Shown: positions 11,560 to 22,753, numbered from the stretch's first letter. The stretch is 64,000 bases of DNA from Penium margaritaceum (GCA_023375785.1 SZWC01004733.1:23498-87497); one strand, 5' to 3'. Program-made: numbers and translations. The notes: generated from the letters alone by a model not told the origin.

Positions 11560-13302
11560 CTCGGCCTGAGTGTCCGTATAGATCACACAGAGGTACATCC
11601 AGCGTGTCCTGTAGGGCACGATCTTGTCACTCGAGAGTTTCGTACCGCTTGCAATGCAACAGCTGACCTTGTGGTCGTTAGGCCCAGTTTCGAGGCGTGT
11701 GCACTTGCCACTCAGAGCTCTCCCTCGTTGGCGCCTGATCCCAACACATTGAGGGATGCCCTCTCATTAGAGGATGCCGACGTCTGGAGTGCCGCATGTG
11801 AGGATGAGCTTCGTGCCATCCGGGAGCACGGAGTTTACGAGCTAGTCGACCTTCCACCGGGGAGGAAGGCGATTCAAGTCAAGTGGGTCTTTCGCAAGAA
11901 GGTGAAGCCGGATTGCTCACTGGAACGCCACAAGGCTGGCTTGGTCGTCAAGGGGTACTCTCAGATCAAGGGCATCGATTACACTGACACCTTTGCCCCT
12001 GTCGACCGCATGACCTCAGCTCGCCCTATGTTTAGTGTGGTGGCTCAGCATGACTGGGAACTGCACCAGATGGATGTGAACAATGCGTTCCTCCATGGCT
12101 CTCTGGATGAGGAGATTTACGTGGTCCAGCCACCAGGCTTTGCGGATGGTGACAAGGTCTGGCACTTGCGCAAGTCCTTCTACGGACTCAAACAGTCTCC
12201 TCGGTGCTAGAACCGGGAGATCACAGACACTCTAACTCGTGCGGGATATGTACAGAGTGAGGCAGCTCCCTCTCTTTTCATCCGACAGGCACCTGAGCAG
12301 TTCACTGCCATCTTGGTCTCTATGGACGACCTCCTGATCGTGTCTCCCTCCATGGAGGCCATGAAGGAGGCCAAGGCGGTCCTCCAGACTGCCTATAGGA
12401 TGAAGGACCTTGGTCCTGCAATGGTGTTTCTTGGTATGGAGATTGTACGAGGCCGCAGACGCCGGACGCTTTTGTTGCATCAAGCCCGATACGCACGCGT
12501 TGTGAGGGAGCACCTCAGTGACCTCCTTAGCGTAGTGCCTACGGCCTCCACACCACCCACACCTGACGGGTAAGACGCCATGAAGGTGGACGATCCCACA
12601 CAGCTGGGGGAGACAGTGGATGTGACGTTGTACCTCCGCCTTATTGAATCTCTAATGTACCTGGCCACTACCACACGCCCCGACATCGCTTTTTCCGTCA
12701 ACCTCCTTGCATAGTTTTTACAGGCTCCATGTCGTAGAGCCCTCCAGGCGGCTGTGCGAGTGGTGTGGTACGTGGTTTCTATGGCGTACCTCGGACTCTG
12801 CTTTCGCCGGCAGTGTTCGGTGGTTCTTGACGGCTGCATTGACAGCGACTGGGCCTAGAGCCCAGATGGATGCAGTCGCACCGGCTACGTGTTCCTGCTC
12901 GGTGGTACCGCTATATCCTGGCGCAGTGGGAAGCAGGGCTGCATCGCACGTAGCTTGTTGGAGGCAGAGTATGTTGCTCTGGGTGCAGCAGCTGCTGAGG
13001 CAATGTGGCTGCAGCGCCTATTCCTTGAGCTGGGTCAGTCAGCGCCCGCCATTGTGCTTTGTTGTGACAACCAGACTGCTCTTGCCATTGCAGAGAACTC
13101 TGGTGTCTTTTATGCTCCCACGAAGCACATTGCGGTTGAGCATCACTTCATGCATGATCTTGTGGAGCGACACGTGATCTCCGTCATATGGGTCGGCACT
13201 GACATGCAGCGTGCTGACTTCTTGACAAAGGCACTAGCGCGCGAGAAGTTTCTGGTGGCCATTCGTTCTATTGGGCTTCACCCCTCGCGTGAGAGTGGTT
13301 GA
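11560..13302 (+). pseudogene. Copia B reverse transcriptase and RNase H (fossil)
   Basis: After a Pro/Ser-rich linker (about 11080-11420), the RT part starts with a conserved ALGLSV segment near 11560, KWVFRKKVKPD near 11880 and MDVNNAFLHGSLDEEIY near 12070. The polymerase box lies near 12325 (MDDLLIVSP). RNase H runs from about 12640 to 13302, with [17 protein letters not shown] near 12905 and [18 protein letters not shown] near 13060. It parallels fossil A throughout, is broken, and its 3' end leads straight to the polypurine tract. Confidence 0.9.
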
Positions 13303-13409
13303 GTACGGGGTGTGTTTGTGTTTGTGTCACGACTGTTTTTGCACTCATTTTTGCACTCGTTTTAGTGCTGCACGTGTATGGACATGCGTACCATCGGGTC
13401 ATGGGGGAG

Positions 13410-14032
13410 TGTTGTGATTTGTGTTGTTCCTGTCAACTTGTACAGTTTACTGCGACCACTCGATACCTGATGCAAACCCAGGTGGCACCGGGGTGTTGTC
13501 TGGTGGTGGACTACCTGCTCGGATTTGATCGACGGTCGCCCCAGAGTCCTGGATGCTGTCTGGGACCTTCTGCAGTTTTTCTGCAGCTTGTAGGATTTTA
13601 TCGGTGGACAGGCCGTGGGCCCGATTTGCATGTCTTTGCATTGTGTGTCCATCGTTTGTTGCCGGATGCATGCATGTGACCAGTCGTAGCATCTGGCTTG
13701 AGATTATGCATGTGTAGGTTCAGACGGCATAGCGTTCTGACTTGTCTACGCTGAGTTACGGCCAAAACAGTGGTTTTGGGCTGGTTCTAGGACAGACCTT
13801 GCACTGCCGCGTGCGACACCCGCCGTGCGCCGTGGCAGGTACTTATGCCATGGACATGTCATTTGTCATCCTCTCTGAAAATGCTATTTGAAGCATTCTA
13901 ACACCTTGCCTTGTGTCCCCTAGCCAGACCCTTGCCGTTGTGTGCACGACTTGTGATTGTCGTCACCGTCTGACCAGGCACTGACGCCTAGTCAGTGGCG
14001 ATATCGCTAGGAAGCTTCCACGCATTTTCTCA
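13410..14032 (+). repeat. 3' LTR of Copia B
   Basis: 623 bp, TGTTGTGATT to TTTTCTCA, preceded by polypurine GGGGGAG at 13403-13409 and followed by CTATG at 14033-14037. It is about 91% identical to the 5' LTR by eye. Confidence 0.92.
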
Positions 14033-14034
14033 CT

Positions 14035-14800
14035 ATGATGCTGGAGCACTTACAAGAAGAATGGAGGAACCTTCGAGGAACATGCCCTCTGGTTGCAAAG
14101 CTACAGGGCAAACAGCTACCATGGCTTGATGATGCAACAACGATGTTCGCCAACAACAATGCCAAGGGCGATAACGTCATGTCATCCTTTCCGTTACTGG
14201 CTATGCGCACAACAGCTACCCATTCGACAGCAGCGTGCACACCCCAAAGAAGAGGCTGACCATCGTGGACCATGCACTGGACAAAGCTCAGTGCACAGAG
14301 GACAAAGCTGGCACCATTGAGTGCGTCATAAGCGAGAAGAAGCCATGTTATACCCGGGTTGCTGCAGTGTCCAAGGACCCGTCCATCCACAAGTTGAACA
14401 AGTTGCCTCTACTTGATATGTTTAAGTCTAACCCGTTACCTTGTGCAGATTATGTCCATTTCATGGGGGACATGCGTGAAATGGTAGCCGAGTGGGCACT
14501 TGGCCGTGCACCGAACGAGCCTCCACCAACAAACAAACCGTCTAACAGTAGCAACAGGTGTAGCTGCATACAATCAAAGGAATAAAGTCTGGTGTCTAAC
14601 ACCATCAGCAACCATGGACAGGAGGAGGGGGATGGAGAGGGAGATGGTGATGATGCCGATGGTGAGGCATATTATGATGGTGAGGAGGCGGGTGTGGAAG
14701 AGATAGATATGGAAAGCACTACTGGACAACACGAGAATGTGGTTGCAGCAACCGTGACAACATTTCTTCAAACAGACCAGCTTGCATGAAAATGAGACCT
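14035..14800 (+). pseudogene. Unrecognised decayed reading frames next to the Harbinger transposase
   Basis: Two overlapping-frame stretches read as protein-like: one from 14035 (starting MMLEHLQEEWRNLRG) and one from about 14210 to 14585, with a Pro-rich end. A third frame (14592-14789) is rich in Asp/Glu/Gly. I do not recognise a family. PIF/Harbinger elements usually carry a second gene for a Myb/SANT-like protein beside and often divergent from the transposase, and this stretch sits in such a place, but I cannot show the tryptophan pattern of that domain. B's right LTR lies just to its left. Confidence 0.3.
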
Positions 14801-15215
14801 TTTGACTACACTTCAAGTGTTCAATTGTTCCTATGTACCTCAAGTTTTGCAATGTTTCATCAAGTTCAGGAGTGCAGTGTTGTGGTCCATGTTTAATTAT
14901 TGACATGAAGCATGAGTGTGACATTACTGAACATCATTAATGAAAAGTTATCCAGACAAGTGACCCAAAAAAACATGAGGATTGAGCAATTGGTCATGGT
15001 CACGGACTCCGCTGTCCTCCGGCGGATCGTCGTCCGCCACAATGACGTTCTCACTGCCATGTGAGGTAGTCTGTCGACGTCGTTGTTGCGATGGCATTTC
15101 GCCGGTTCCTCATGCCGACGTCACCATGATGTTGGCCATGCGGTTTCTTGCAGTAGTGTGGACCGTCGCAGTGTGGGTGAGGGATGGTCGCGGACCATGT
15201 GCCATCGTCCAGCGG

Positions 15216-16040
15216 TTAAAGAGACCGGATCAGTTTGTGCATCACGAAGTACGGCATGACCACTTGCCTTTGAAACCCGACCTCATACGGCAGCATGTCA
15301 CGCATGATCGTGAACCGAGCTTTCAAAATCCTGAAAGCCTGCTTTATCATGTTGCGTGCTTCAGCATGGCGGCGGTTAAACAACTCCTCTTTGTTTTGAG
15401 GCCGTCGTGGTCCAGAACCAAACTCTGCCAAGTGGTACCGAACGGCGGGGTACAGTGTCACAAGGTCGTAGCCCTTGGGGAAAACCGAGTCAGCCAGAAG
15501 GTACTTGTTTGGAGGCAAGCAGAAACCGTTCCTCATGGCGTCCATAAAGACCCGCGAATCGTGGGCCGAACCTTCCCACCCGGCACACACGTAGGTGAAG
15601 CGGAGGCTCTGGTTGCAGCTTGCAAGCACGGTCCGGGTGAGCTTTCGGAACCTGTCAATGAAGGCACTGTGCCTTGTGGAGATCCGAACCATGGCCCGAA
15701 CGTGGGTGCCATCAATGGCACCCATGCAATCGTCAAACCATGGACGGTAGTCTCGCCGGCCCTCCCACTCTTGCAGTAAAGGATCTCCAGCCTGAGGAGG
15801 GCGGATGACTTCAGGAGCAAGTTGGATGAGTGCAGTGATGACCTCACCAAGCACCCGCAATTTTGTTGCCTCCCCATGGTGGAACCGCTCCATGAGGATC
15901 CGGACCAGTAGAGCGGAGCAGACATATTGTCCCCAAATCAACATCTTCTCTTCAACAGTGATGTGGGTGTCCAGATGAGACCACACCCTCTGATTTCAGT
16001 GACGATGTTGCGCCCAGTTTTTGTTGTCATGCGCGCCATG
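15216..16040 (-). pseudogene. PIF/Harbinger transposase, DDE_Tnp_4 type, decayed
   Basis: Cut-and-paste transposase of the PIF/Harbinger superfamily. The open frame runs from 15986 (GTG) to 15216, about 256 residues against roughly 350-400 in intact relatives. Visible blocks: HITVEEKM near residue 8, GAIDGTHV with the first catalytic Asp near residue 90, and LADSVFPKGYDL with the second Asp near residue 145. In the third block, where the family has I-E-x-x-F-G-x-L-K-x-R-F, this copy reads IKQAFRILKARF, so the catalytic Glu is Lys. The N-terminal helix-turn-helix part is missing from this frame; a short frame with ATG at 16040 continues upstream in another phase. The copy should be inactive. 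Confidence 0.88.
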
Positions 16041-16057
16041 TTGAATAGGCAATCAGG

Positions 16058-16730
16058 ATGAACATGAACAAGTTAGGTCAACCACCTTTGACCACTGAGG
16101 CTGCCCGTGTGCATAGGCCGACACTCAGTGCGGTTGAGGATGCATTGCAGGAGGTGTACGAGGACTATGAAAATGGTGGTCTGCAGTATGGAGTTGAAAA
16201 ACACGGCGAAGAACTACGCCTCGCTTGCCTTGTCTATCCTGCTCTCCATCCATTGTGAGTTAAACAATGGACTGTAGTCACAACCCGCCCCTCTGTAAAA
16301 TGATGCCTCCACGGACCCGACCGTCGGTACAATGTGCCACAACGCGCTCCGACCATGGGGGCGGATTCAAACCAAATGGTAACGAGGTAACGATACACCC
16401 CTGAAAATGAGGGATTATTTCTGATAATTAGGGTGACAAGTAACGGGTCTTCGACCTTCTATGTCCATGCTCCACGTTGATTCGAACCCTGGATGCCAAC
16501 GCGCAAAATCAGACTGATCCAAAGTTTTGGCGGTGATTGAAGGGCTCCCATAAAACCAAAGTCAACATCATAGCTTTGGATTAGGGCCGATGTAGACATT
16601 GGGGTATGGTGAGCACCTCAACAATGTGACAGTTTGCGATAACCATTGGATTGATCCGCCAGCAAAGCGCGTCTGCACTCAGCTCCAACCTAACGTAAAT
16701 GCATGACCTCATACGCGAGAAAATGAAAAA
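16058..16730 (+). other. No recognised gene; one short frame
   Basis: A 66-codon frame (16058-16258, starting MNMNKLGQPPLTTEAARVHR) has a mildly acidic composition and no recognised family. The rest to 16730 shows no coding signal I can support. It may be the left or right flank of the decayed Harbinger element. Confidence 0.3.
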
Positions 16731-16940
16731 ATGGCGCCCTTTTGAAAATAGCACGCAAAGCTGGGGCCCCCCAAAACCGAGCATGCAAACATGGAATCCT
16801 GCCAAAGCTAGCACATAAACATGGTTCCACTTCAAAGCAAGTACACAATACCTCCCCCCCCCCCCCCCCCCCCCCCCCGGATAGCACCCAAATATGGCAC
16901 AAAAAAAAATCGCTCCCAGCTAAACAGCAAGCAAAATTTT
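16731..16940. repeat. 30-bp minisatellite
   Basis: Units start at 16731, 16761, 16791, 16821 and 16851 on an exact 30-bp lattice, with further degenerate units after the poly(C) run. The shared core is ATGG, then a C-rich patch, then AAA, then AGCACATAAAC-like bases. On the minus strand this gives a ten-residue periodic frame with Cys-Leu-His-Ala-Arg-Phe-like units. The fifth unit carries the poly(C) run. Confidence 0.8.
16854..16878. repeat. Poly(C) run of 25
   Basis: Twenty-five uninterrupted C bases inside the 30-bp minisatellite, about 75 bp outside the left inverted repeat that flanks Gypsy fossil H. A mirror poly(G) run lies at 22723-22753. Confidence 0.95.
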
Positions 16941-16954
16941 CACCCCCTTGTATT

Positions 16955-17014
16955 CGATGCCACGCCATCAACCAAGTCTTTTGATTAATAAGGGGCCTGT
17001 TTATGTTGTGATTC
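16955..17014 (+). repeat. Left arm of an inverted repeat around Gypsy H
   Basis: About 60 bp starting CGATGCCACGCCATCA and ending in GGGGCCTGTTTATGTTGTGA plus TTC. Its reverse complement recurs at 22647-22705 with about 75-80% identity overall and near identity in the last 23 bp. No matching target duplication is visible. Confidence 0.8.
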
Positions 17015-17223
17015 AAGTTCTCTCTCTATATCGCAAAATTAACTTCCTTTTGATTAAATTAGTTTGAAAAAAAAATTGACGGTGAACTTCTACAAAACAG
17101 GATCCTACAAAACACATTTGCACCTTCTCTTTCTCCTTTGCTTCGAAGCTGGTTGGCCCTTCTTTCTTTTTAGTTTTATCTTGTCAAAGGTGATCTGCCC
17201 CCTTTTAGTGATTACTAATATAA

Positions 17224-17239
17224 GGAGCCGATCGGCTCC
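17224..17239. repeat. Perfect 16-bp palindrome
   Basis: GGAGCCGATCGGCTCC is its own reverse complement. It lies just outside the LTR of Gypsy fossil H. No function can be assigned. Confidence 0.8.
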
Positions 17240-17265
17240 GACACAAGAAGAAAGGGGCAGGGGAG

Positions 17266-17817
17266 TGTTACGCCGAGCGAAACGGAGGTGGTTCAAGGGA
17301 TGAGGTGTGGGACAAAAGACAATTTGGGTGTTTGGGAAAATGGATTATTTGTATGAGGCAGTAGGTGTACTTTGATGAAAAGTGTCGAGTGATTCAAGCG
17401 CATATATACAATGCCAAGAATGCGAATGAGGCAGATGTCACGTCATCGGCGTTCGAGCTCACCGACACGTGCGAGGTTGGGCCGTGAGTTGCTACTTCGA
17501 GAAGCTTTGCTAGGAAGTTGGGGGGCTTTGAGAATATCAAGGCACTTCTTTGTAAAATTCTAGCGCCATCGAGAAGTCAATATCACAATATGAAAGCACC
17601 AATATAGTTCGCGCTACTTCTCTCGACCATTGTGGAAGCTGGTTGAAGTTTTCTAAAACTTTAGAATCAGAACATCGGAGGTCGCGGGCAGCTGGCCAAA
17701 CTGCCCTCGGCCAGATGGCGTAAAAATCCTGAAGTGGTCGCACGGCGGGCCATGAATGTAAGGACAGAAATGCCCACTCGCGGAGTTTAGGGACTTGTGT
17801 ACATCAGGGATGTAACA
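17266..17817 (-). repeat. 3' LTR of Gypsy H
   Basis: On the minus strand it begins TGTTACATCC at 17817, right after the purine tract, and ends GGCGTAACA at 17266: 552 bp with TGTTAC/GTAACA inverted ends. A TATATATGCG box lies near 17400 in the U3/R position. Confidence 0.75.
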
Positions 17818-17839
17818 CTTCCCCCTTCCCCCTTGTAGC

Positions 17840-19130
17840 CGTGACACCTTGGCTGGTGATGGCGAAAATAGCCATCGATCAGATGATCGACGCCTCAAAG
17901 GTTGCCATAGGGATCCCAACTATTGTGAGAGGTGTTGCAGCCGTGCCACTTAACCAGATACTTGGTTGTTTTTCCATGGCGTCAATTTCCAATAATAATT
18001 TCGATAACGTACTCCATATCTCCATGCGCTTGCACTGGAGGTGGAGGTGCAACGTCTCTGTCGGGAGAGTTCATACTGGGATCTCCGTAGTGCTTCAGTT
18101 GGCACATGTGGAAGACAGGGTGGATCACCATGCTATCGGGGAGGCAAAGGCGAGCGACGACTGGGGTTTGCATCCGCTTGATTGTGAACGGTCCCAACCA
18201 TCGGGTTTGAGCTTTGTGAAGTCTTGTCCCCAGAGATTGATGTTTTCAAACAAGAGGAGGACTCGATTGCCAGTGCCGCATACGTCATTGCTGCAATGCC
18301 AATTGGCTGCCCGTGTCATAACTGCTTGTGTCTTTGTGAGGGTTTGCCATGTTTCTTCGGAGATGCTTGCGAATTCCCAACGGTGGATTTCAACCGCGGG
18401 GATGTTACTCTGGCTCTTTAATCCAGAGGGTGTGGCAAGAAGTTTCTCTTACACCACCTTGAAAGGTATCTTATTAAATGCGATAGAGGTGGCGGAGTTG
18501 TATGCGAGTTCGGCGGTTGGCAGTTTTACCACCCAATCGGTATCATGCGGCTCACTTAAAGTGTGAAGGTGTTGTTCCAGTGTCTGATTGGTCTGCTTGA
18601 TTTGCCCGTCGATTTGAGGATGGAACACCGTTGATGCATGGATTATCAGCTCGTGCCAAAAACTGACAGTAACATGGCCGTCTCTGTCGCTCAAGATGCT
18701 ACGTGGCACTCCATGCATGCGCACAATCTGATTTAGAAACAACCGTGATGCTCCTTTTACTGTGATGACGGTGGTCGTTGGAATGAAGTGTAACATTTTA
18801 GAAAAGCTTTCCACCACTTAGAGGATGTCATAACATCCATCGGGAGTGGCCGGTAGGCCTTTCACAAAGTCCATGCTGATAATGGTCCATCGTTCTGTCA
18901 GTTGGGTAGAGGTTGAAGTAGACCTGATGGCCGCGTGCGACAAAATTTTTGCCTGTGAGGTATCGCACGATTTGTAGAAGGCCGCCACGTTAGTCTGCAT
19001 CTTGTCCCACTAGTAGTACATTGCCAGTTTCTTCAGCATCTTGTCCTCGTGGAAGTGTCCACTTGGACTGGTGTCTTGGAATTCCTCTAATAGCATCCGT
19101 TGCAGTTCCTTGTTTGGCGGGACGATGACC
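17840..19130 (-). pseudogene. Gypsy H integrase and chromodomain-like tail (fossil)
   Basis: The integrase core near 18450-18820 shows SILSDRDGHVTVSFW and TVFHPQIDGQIKQTNQTLE, typical of Gypsy integrases, with PTAELAYNSATS downstream. Near 18000-18200 comes the MVIHPVFHMCQLKHYG segment and then GDMEYVIEIIIG. The latter resembles the start of a chromodomain, the histone-mark reader that chromoviruses use to choose insertion sites. The region is broken. Confidence 0.85.
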
Positions 19131-19169
19131 TGGCAAGTGAATCAGAAATGGGCTTTTTCATACTCATCA

Positions 19170-20620
19170 AACTCATCGTAACCCTTCACAAAGAGCCTTG
19201 TGAGGTACGGGTCTTGTTTGACGAGCAACGCGCTGATCTTGGCCATCAAAGCTAGTCGTACACTCAAAGCATCCGTTGGATTTGTCTTTCCAGGTCAGTA
19301 CTCGATGTCGTAGTTGAATTTGGACTTGAGGAACTCCATCCATCAAGTTTGTTGATGGCTTGGATTTGGTGGGGTCTTGAGATGTTTGAGAGCGTAATGG
19401 TCGTTGAGAATGGTGCACTGTCGGCATTCCAAGTAGCATCGCATGTCTTGAACGCGTGCACTACTGCCAGTATTTCTTTATCCTGAACCGCGTAGTTGAG
19501 TTCCGGCGCAATTAGTTTTTGCAACATGTAGGCAAATGGCTGTTCTCCACCGCGGTTATCTTTGGGGAGAATGGGTCGATGGCTCGATCAGACGCGTCGG
19601 TGGCCATGATATAGTCCATTGCTCAATCTGCCAAGCGGAAGTTTGGCGATGAGGTCACAGTATTTGTCAAAGATTTGAACGCTTCTTGTTTGTTGTCCCC
19701 CAATTCTGTTTAGTGGTTTTCGAGGTGAGATTGAAGGGAGGCGTTGATACTCGTGTGTAGTCTTTTACTAATTGATGGTAATTGTTGCAAAAGCCTTAAA
19801 CAATCTGGACTTGCCAAGCATCACTGGGGGTCAACCAATCAGCGAACCCCTCCATCTTTTTCGGGTTTATGGTGATTTGTCTGACGCCGATGATGTTGCC
19901 CAGAAACTTGATCAAATGGCGACCAAAGTCGCATTTCAAGAGTTTTCCAAAAAGAACCTCTCTTTGTGAAATCTCAATAATTTCTCAGAGATTTCCATTG
20001 CACTCCTATGTGATCCGACTGTACATCACGATGTCATCGACATACACAACGACAGATTTGTCAAGGTTTGGGCAAAAAATGTTGTTCATCACCGCCATAA
20101 ATGTTGCTGCGGACTTTGTGCATCTGAACGGCATGACCTTGAACTCAAAGTGCCCATTTTTGGTGCAGAATGCTGTCATCTTGATGTGTTTATTGGATAC
20201 GCGGAACTGATGATAGCTGTAGCTTAGATCTATTTTGCTGAGAAGTGAGGCCCCACGGAGTTGATAAAAATCTTTCATCTATCATGGGAGGGGACAGGGG
20301 CTCTTGATGGTAATGTCGTTCAACGCTTGGTAGTCCACACACATCCGCATCTCTCCAGATTTCCTTTTCATGAAAAGTACAGGTGCCGCGTAGGATGCCG
20401 TGGAGGGTCTGGTGAATCCCTGACCAAGCATCCAACTCCTTCTTGAGTTTTTTCAACTTGTGATCGCTCATCCGATAGGTCCCCTTTACCGTAAATTTGT
20501 TGCCCGGCTTTAGGTCTATCTGATGGCCGATGTTTTTGTTGTGGTGGTAGCTCTCGGGGTAATTTGTCGGGAGATACCCCTTCAAATTTCTCGATAAACT
20601 CTGCAAACTCCCTTGGTATT
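19170..20620 (-). pseudogene. Gypsy H reverse transcriptase and RNase H (fossil)
   Basis: The reverse transcriptase is recognised by KIDLSYSYHQFRVS near 20230, KVMPFRCTKSAATFMAVMN near 20110 and the polymerase box VVYVDDIVMYSR near 20030. The preceding part (about 20368-20600) has the MSDHKLKKLKKELD segment common to the start of Gypsy RTs. RNase H-like sequence, with ELNYAVQDKEILAVVHAFKT near 19480, follows to about 19170. The region is broken. Confidence 0.87.
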
Positions 20621-20629
20621 GCTACAACC

Positions 20630-22614
20630 TTCTCAGGCGTCAAGGTTTCTGGTGTCATCTCGGCTTCTATGTTTCTTCCGCTGGCCCTACATCCACGTGG
20701 ACTAACCACGCCTGGGTTCTTTGCTTCAGATATTTCTTGGCCACGTCTAGAGATATCAGCTGGATACTTTTTTCTTGGTGCATCTTCCCCTACTACTTCC
20801 AACTCTACTCCTTCTCGTAATGGCCACTGGGTTTTGGGTTGCTTGATCAGAGACAGGTGTCTTTTTGTACCATTAATGCGGACATAAACTGCTCCGCAAC
20901 TCCAATCAGCCGGCAAATATTGCAAGTAGAAGAAATCTTGTCCAAGGACATTTTCTAATTGCTCATTGGGAAAGTATTCCAATCCATCACGTCATGCAAA
21001 TCTCCAATTTGGAGCTAGAGTGGTTTGCAAAGTTGACAGATCTGCAGTCGTCCATCTACTATTTTTCCTTGAGGCACTCCTGGTTTAGTTTGCAAACCCA
21101 GCTTCCAAACCATGTCTTGGCTGAAGAAATATGAGAAGCTCCTCCATCTAGTAGTGCCGGTACCGTTATGCGAGTTCTATAACCCTTCAGCTGTACTCAA
21201 TCACTAGTTGGTCATCCTCATACCCCTCGCCAAACTTTGCAATCTCAAGAACCCTCGTCTGCGGCAATATGAGCCGCTTGGATGGGTGATCGCTGAGCAT
21301 ACATTTTCTTCAGGACAAAAGTCTTGCCGTCTACTGCTGCCCTTTGCCTTTTCCCAAATCCTCACTCTTACTTTGCACTTTCCTCCCTTTTTGGCTTGTT
21401 GTTACCACTTACGACAGTCACGCAAGATGTGTCCCGGCTTCTCAGAAGTCCAGCACAGACGTTGATCGTGTTGATTGACGATGCCAATCTCCAGGAGGAT
21501 GAGGTTTCCATCGACTGTGACTTCCCTCTGCCACGATAAGGGTTTTGGCCTTGGGGTTGCCAGCAGTTGGATTCGTGCATTTGAGAGTTATGGTCGGTGC
21601 TGTCGATGCGGTCGGCTGTTGCAATCATACGCGGAAGGTCTTGTTGGATGCCAAAAATGAAAGTTGCTTGTTGAATGTCTTGTTTGAGGACAATGTTATA
21701 GTAGAAACATAGTTCATCAGGGACGAGGTCACTGTCGGTGATGATTTTGCGGAAACGCCGAGTGTACACCACCACGTTCTACTTCTCACACAGACGTTGG
21801 AGTTTGTATCATGCATTTGAATTTTTGTTGAGCTTCTTAAAGTGAGTGAGTGTAGCACGCGCGAAGTTGCTCCATGTTTTTGGGGGCATGAGGGATTCAC
21901 GCCACGTCGGATTCATCTACTCGGTCAATGATGTGAGAGCGGTCGCGTGAGCTGTTGATCCAGCTCCGGCGGTCTCCTTCTGTCGTTGGATGACATTCAC
22001 ATCAGACCACCAACTCAGAGTCATGCCACACAAAAGCAAAGCTGCGAGGTAAACTTTATTTTTGTCATTTTTAGTCTCTGCAACGACGAAGCATACCTCC
22101 AAAATTTTCAACTACATCCTGACCGTCAGTTCCTTGGAGTTCAAAGGATCGACCGGCTCGAGAAGTGCCAGTCGAATCTGGGGCTCATTCGAAAGGTGCA
22201 AACTTCTCTCGACGAGTACTGCTTATCGCGCACAAGACACTCAAAGCTCCTCCACCGCCGCATTGAGCTGTTGGAGCAAATGGGTGTTGTTTCTCTCGAG
22301 TCCAAAAGCTCCTGATACAAGTTTTTGTTGATTCACGCTCTTCGGCCGGTGCCTCCCATCGTGCCAGGTGTCATCCCAATGGGCTGCGGCGGGAGCAAAG
22401 GGTTTGCCGAGCCCAAGGGATCTGTCACCGGATCGTCCATGGGGCCCGTCGGTGCTGCATCATTCACTGCGAAAGCTATCACTTCCGCCTGGTTTGTCTG
22501 CAGAGCATCGTTACTTGCGTGTCGTTGATCCGCCATTGACGGAGACTGCTGCTCGTCGCCAGGTGCGCTCGTTCCATTCACCGCTGCAATGGAGAATGGC
22601 ATAATTTTCTCCAA
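20630..22614 (-). pseudogene. Gypsy H gag and protease (fossil)
   Basis: The gag N-terminus reads MADQRHASNDALQTNQAEV from about 22532, with an open extension to 22614, and contains GMTPGTMGGTG near 22350. A zinc-knuckle-like KPGHILRDCR segment lies near 21425. The protease region lies near 21100-21180 (GGASHIFL). A linker to RT runs through FEGVSPDKLPRELPP near 20570. The region is broken throughout. Confidence 0.8.
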
Positions 22615-22646
22615 ACAAAGGCAATTTCTTCATCAAGGGGAAACAC

Positions 22647-22705
22647 GAATCACAACGTAAACAGGCCCCCGATAGATTCCAAATTTGGCTGATGACATGG
22701 CATCG
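22647..22705 (-). repeat. Right arm of the inverted repeat around Gypsy H
   Basis: Reverse complement of the repeat at 16955-17014. It contains CACAACGTAAACAGGCCCC and runs to about 20 bp before the poly(G) tract at 22723. The two arms stand 5.7 kb apart and enclose Gypsy fossil H. Confidence 0.8.
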
Positions 22706-22722
22706 CCAACGCGCACGGGGAA

Positions 22723-22753
<31 letters not shown>
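22723..22753. repeat. Poly(G) run of 31
   Basis: Thirty-one uninterrupted G bases. In mirror orientation it matches the poly(C) run at 16854-16878 outside the opposite arm of the inverted repeat, so the C/G run is probably part of the repeated unit. Confidence 0.95.

Larger units (their letters stand above)
6387..14032 (+). mobile_element. Copia LTR retrotransposon fossil B, both LTRs present
   Basis: A full-length layout of 7646 bp: 5' LTR 6387-7026, primer site 7027-7038, leader about 7039-7566, gag, protease, integrase, RT and RNase H to 13302, polypurine tract 13403-13409, 3' LTR 13410-14032, with CTATG on both sides. The internal parts are broken, with roughly ten breaks. The two LTRs differ at about 9% of positions plus a few indels (counted by eye), so insertion is older than that of D and younger than that of C. 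An N at 8012 marks a gap with a duplicated edge, which lengthens the apparent element by about 247 bp. The leader holds no recognised gene. Confidence 0.94.
17266..22614 (-). mobile_element. Ty3/Gypsy (chromovirus-like) fossil H
   Basis: Minus-strand element with parts in Gypsy order from right to left: gag, protease, reverse transcriptase, RNase H, integrase with a chromodomain-like tail, polypurine tract (17818-17834) and a 3' LTR (17266-17817). I find no second LTR beyond the gag end; the inverted repeat at 22647 comes within about 35 bp of it. It is old and broken, with well over ten breaks. It is related to Gypsy fossil G at the right end of the window: both gag N-termini share a Pro-Gly-Thr-Met/Ile-Gly-Gly-Thr segment. 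Confidence 0.9.

Noticed and set aside
16479-16500. GTTCGAATC on the minus strand, a perfect box B word
   Set aside because: No acceptable box A at the right distance and no T-stem pairing; probably chance.
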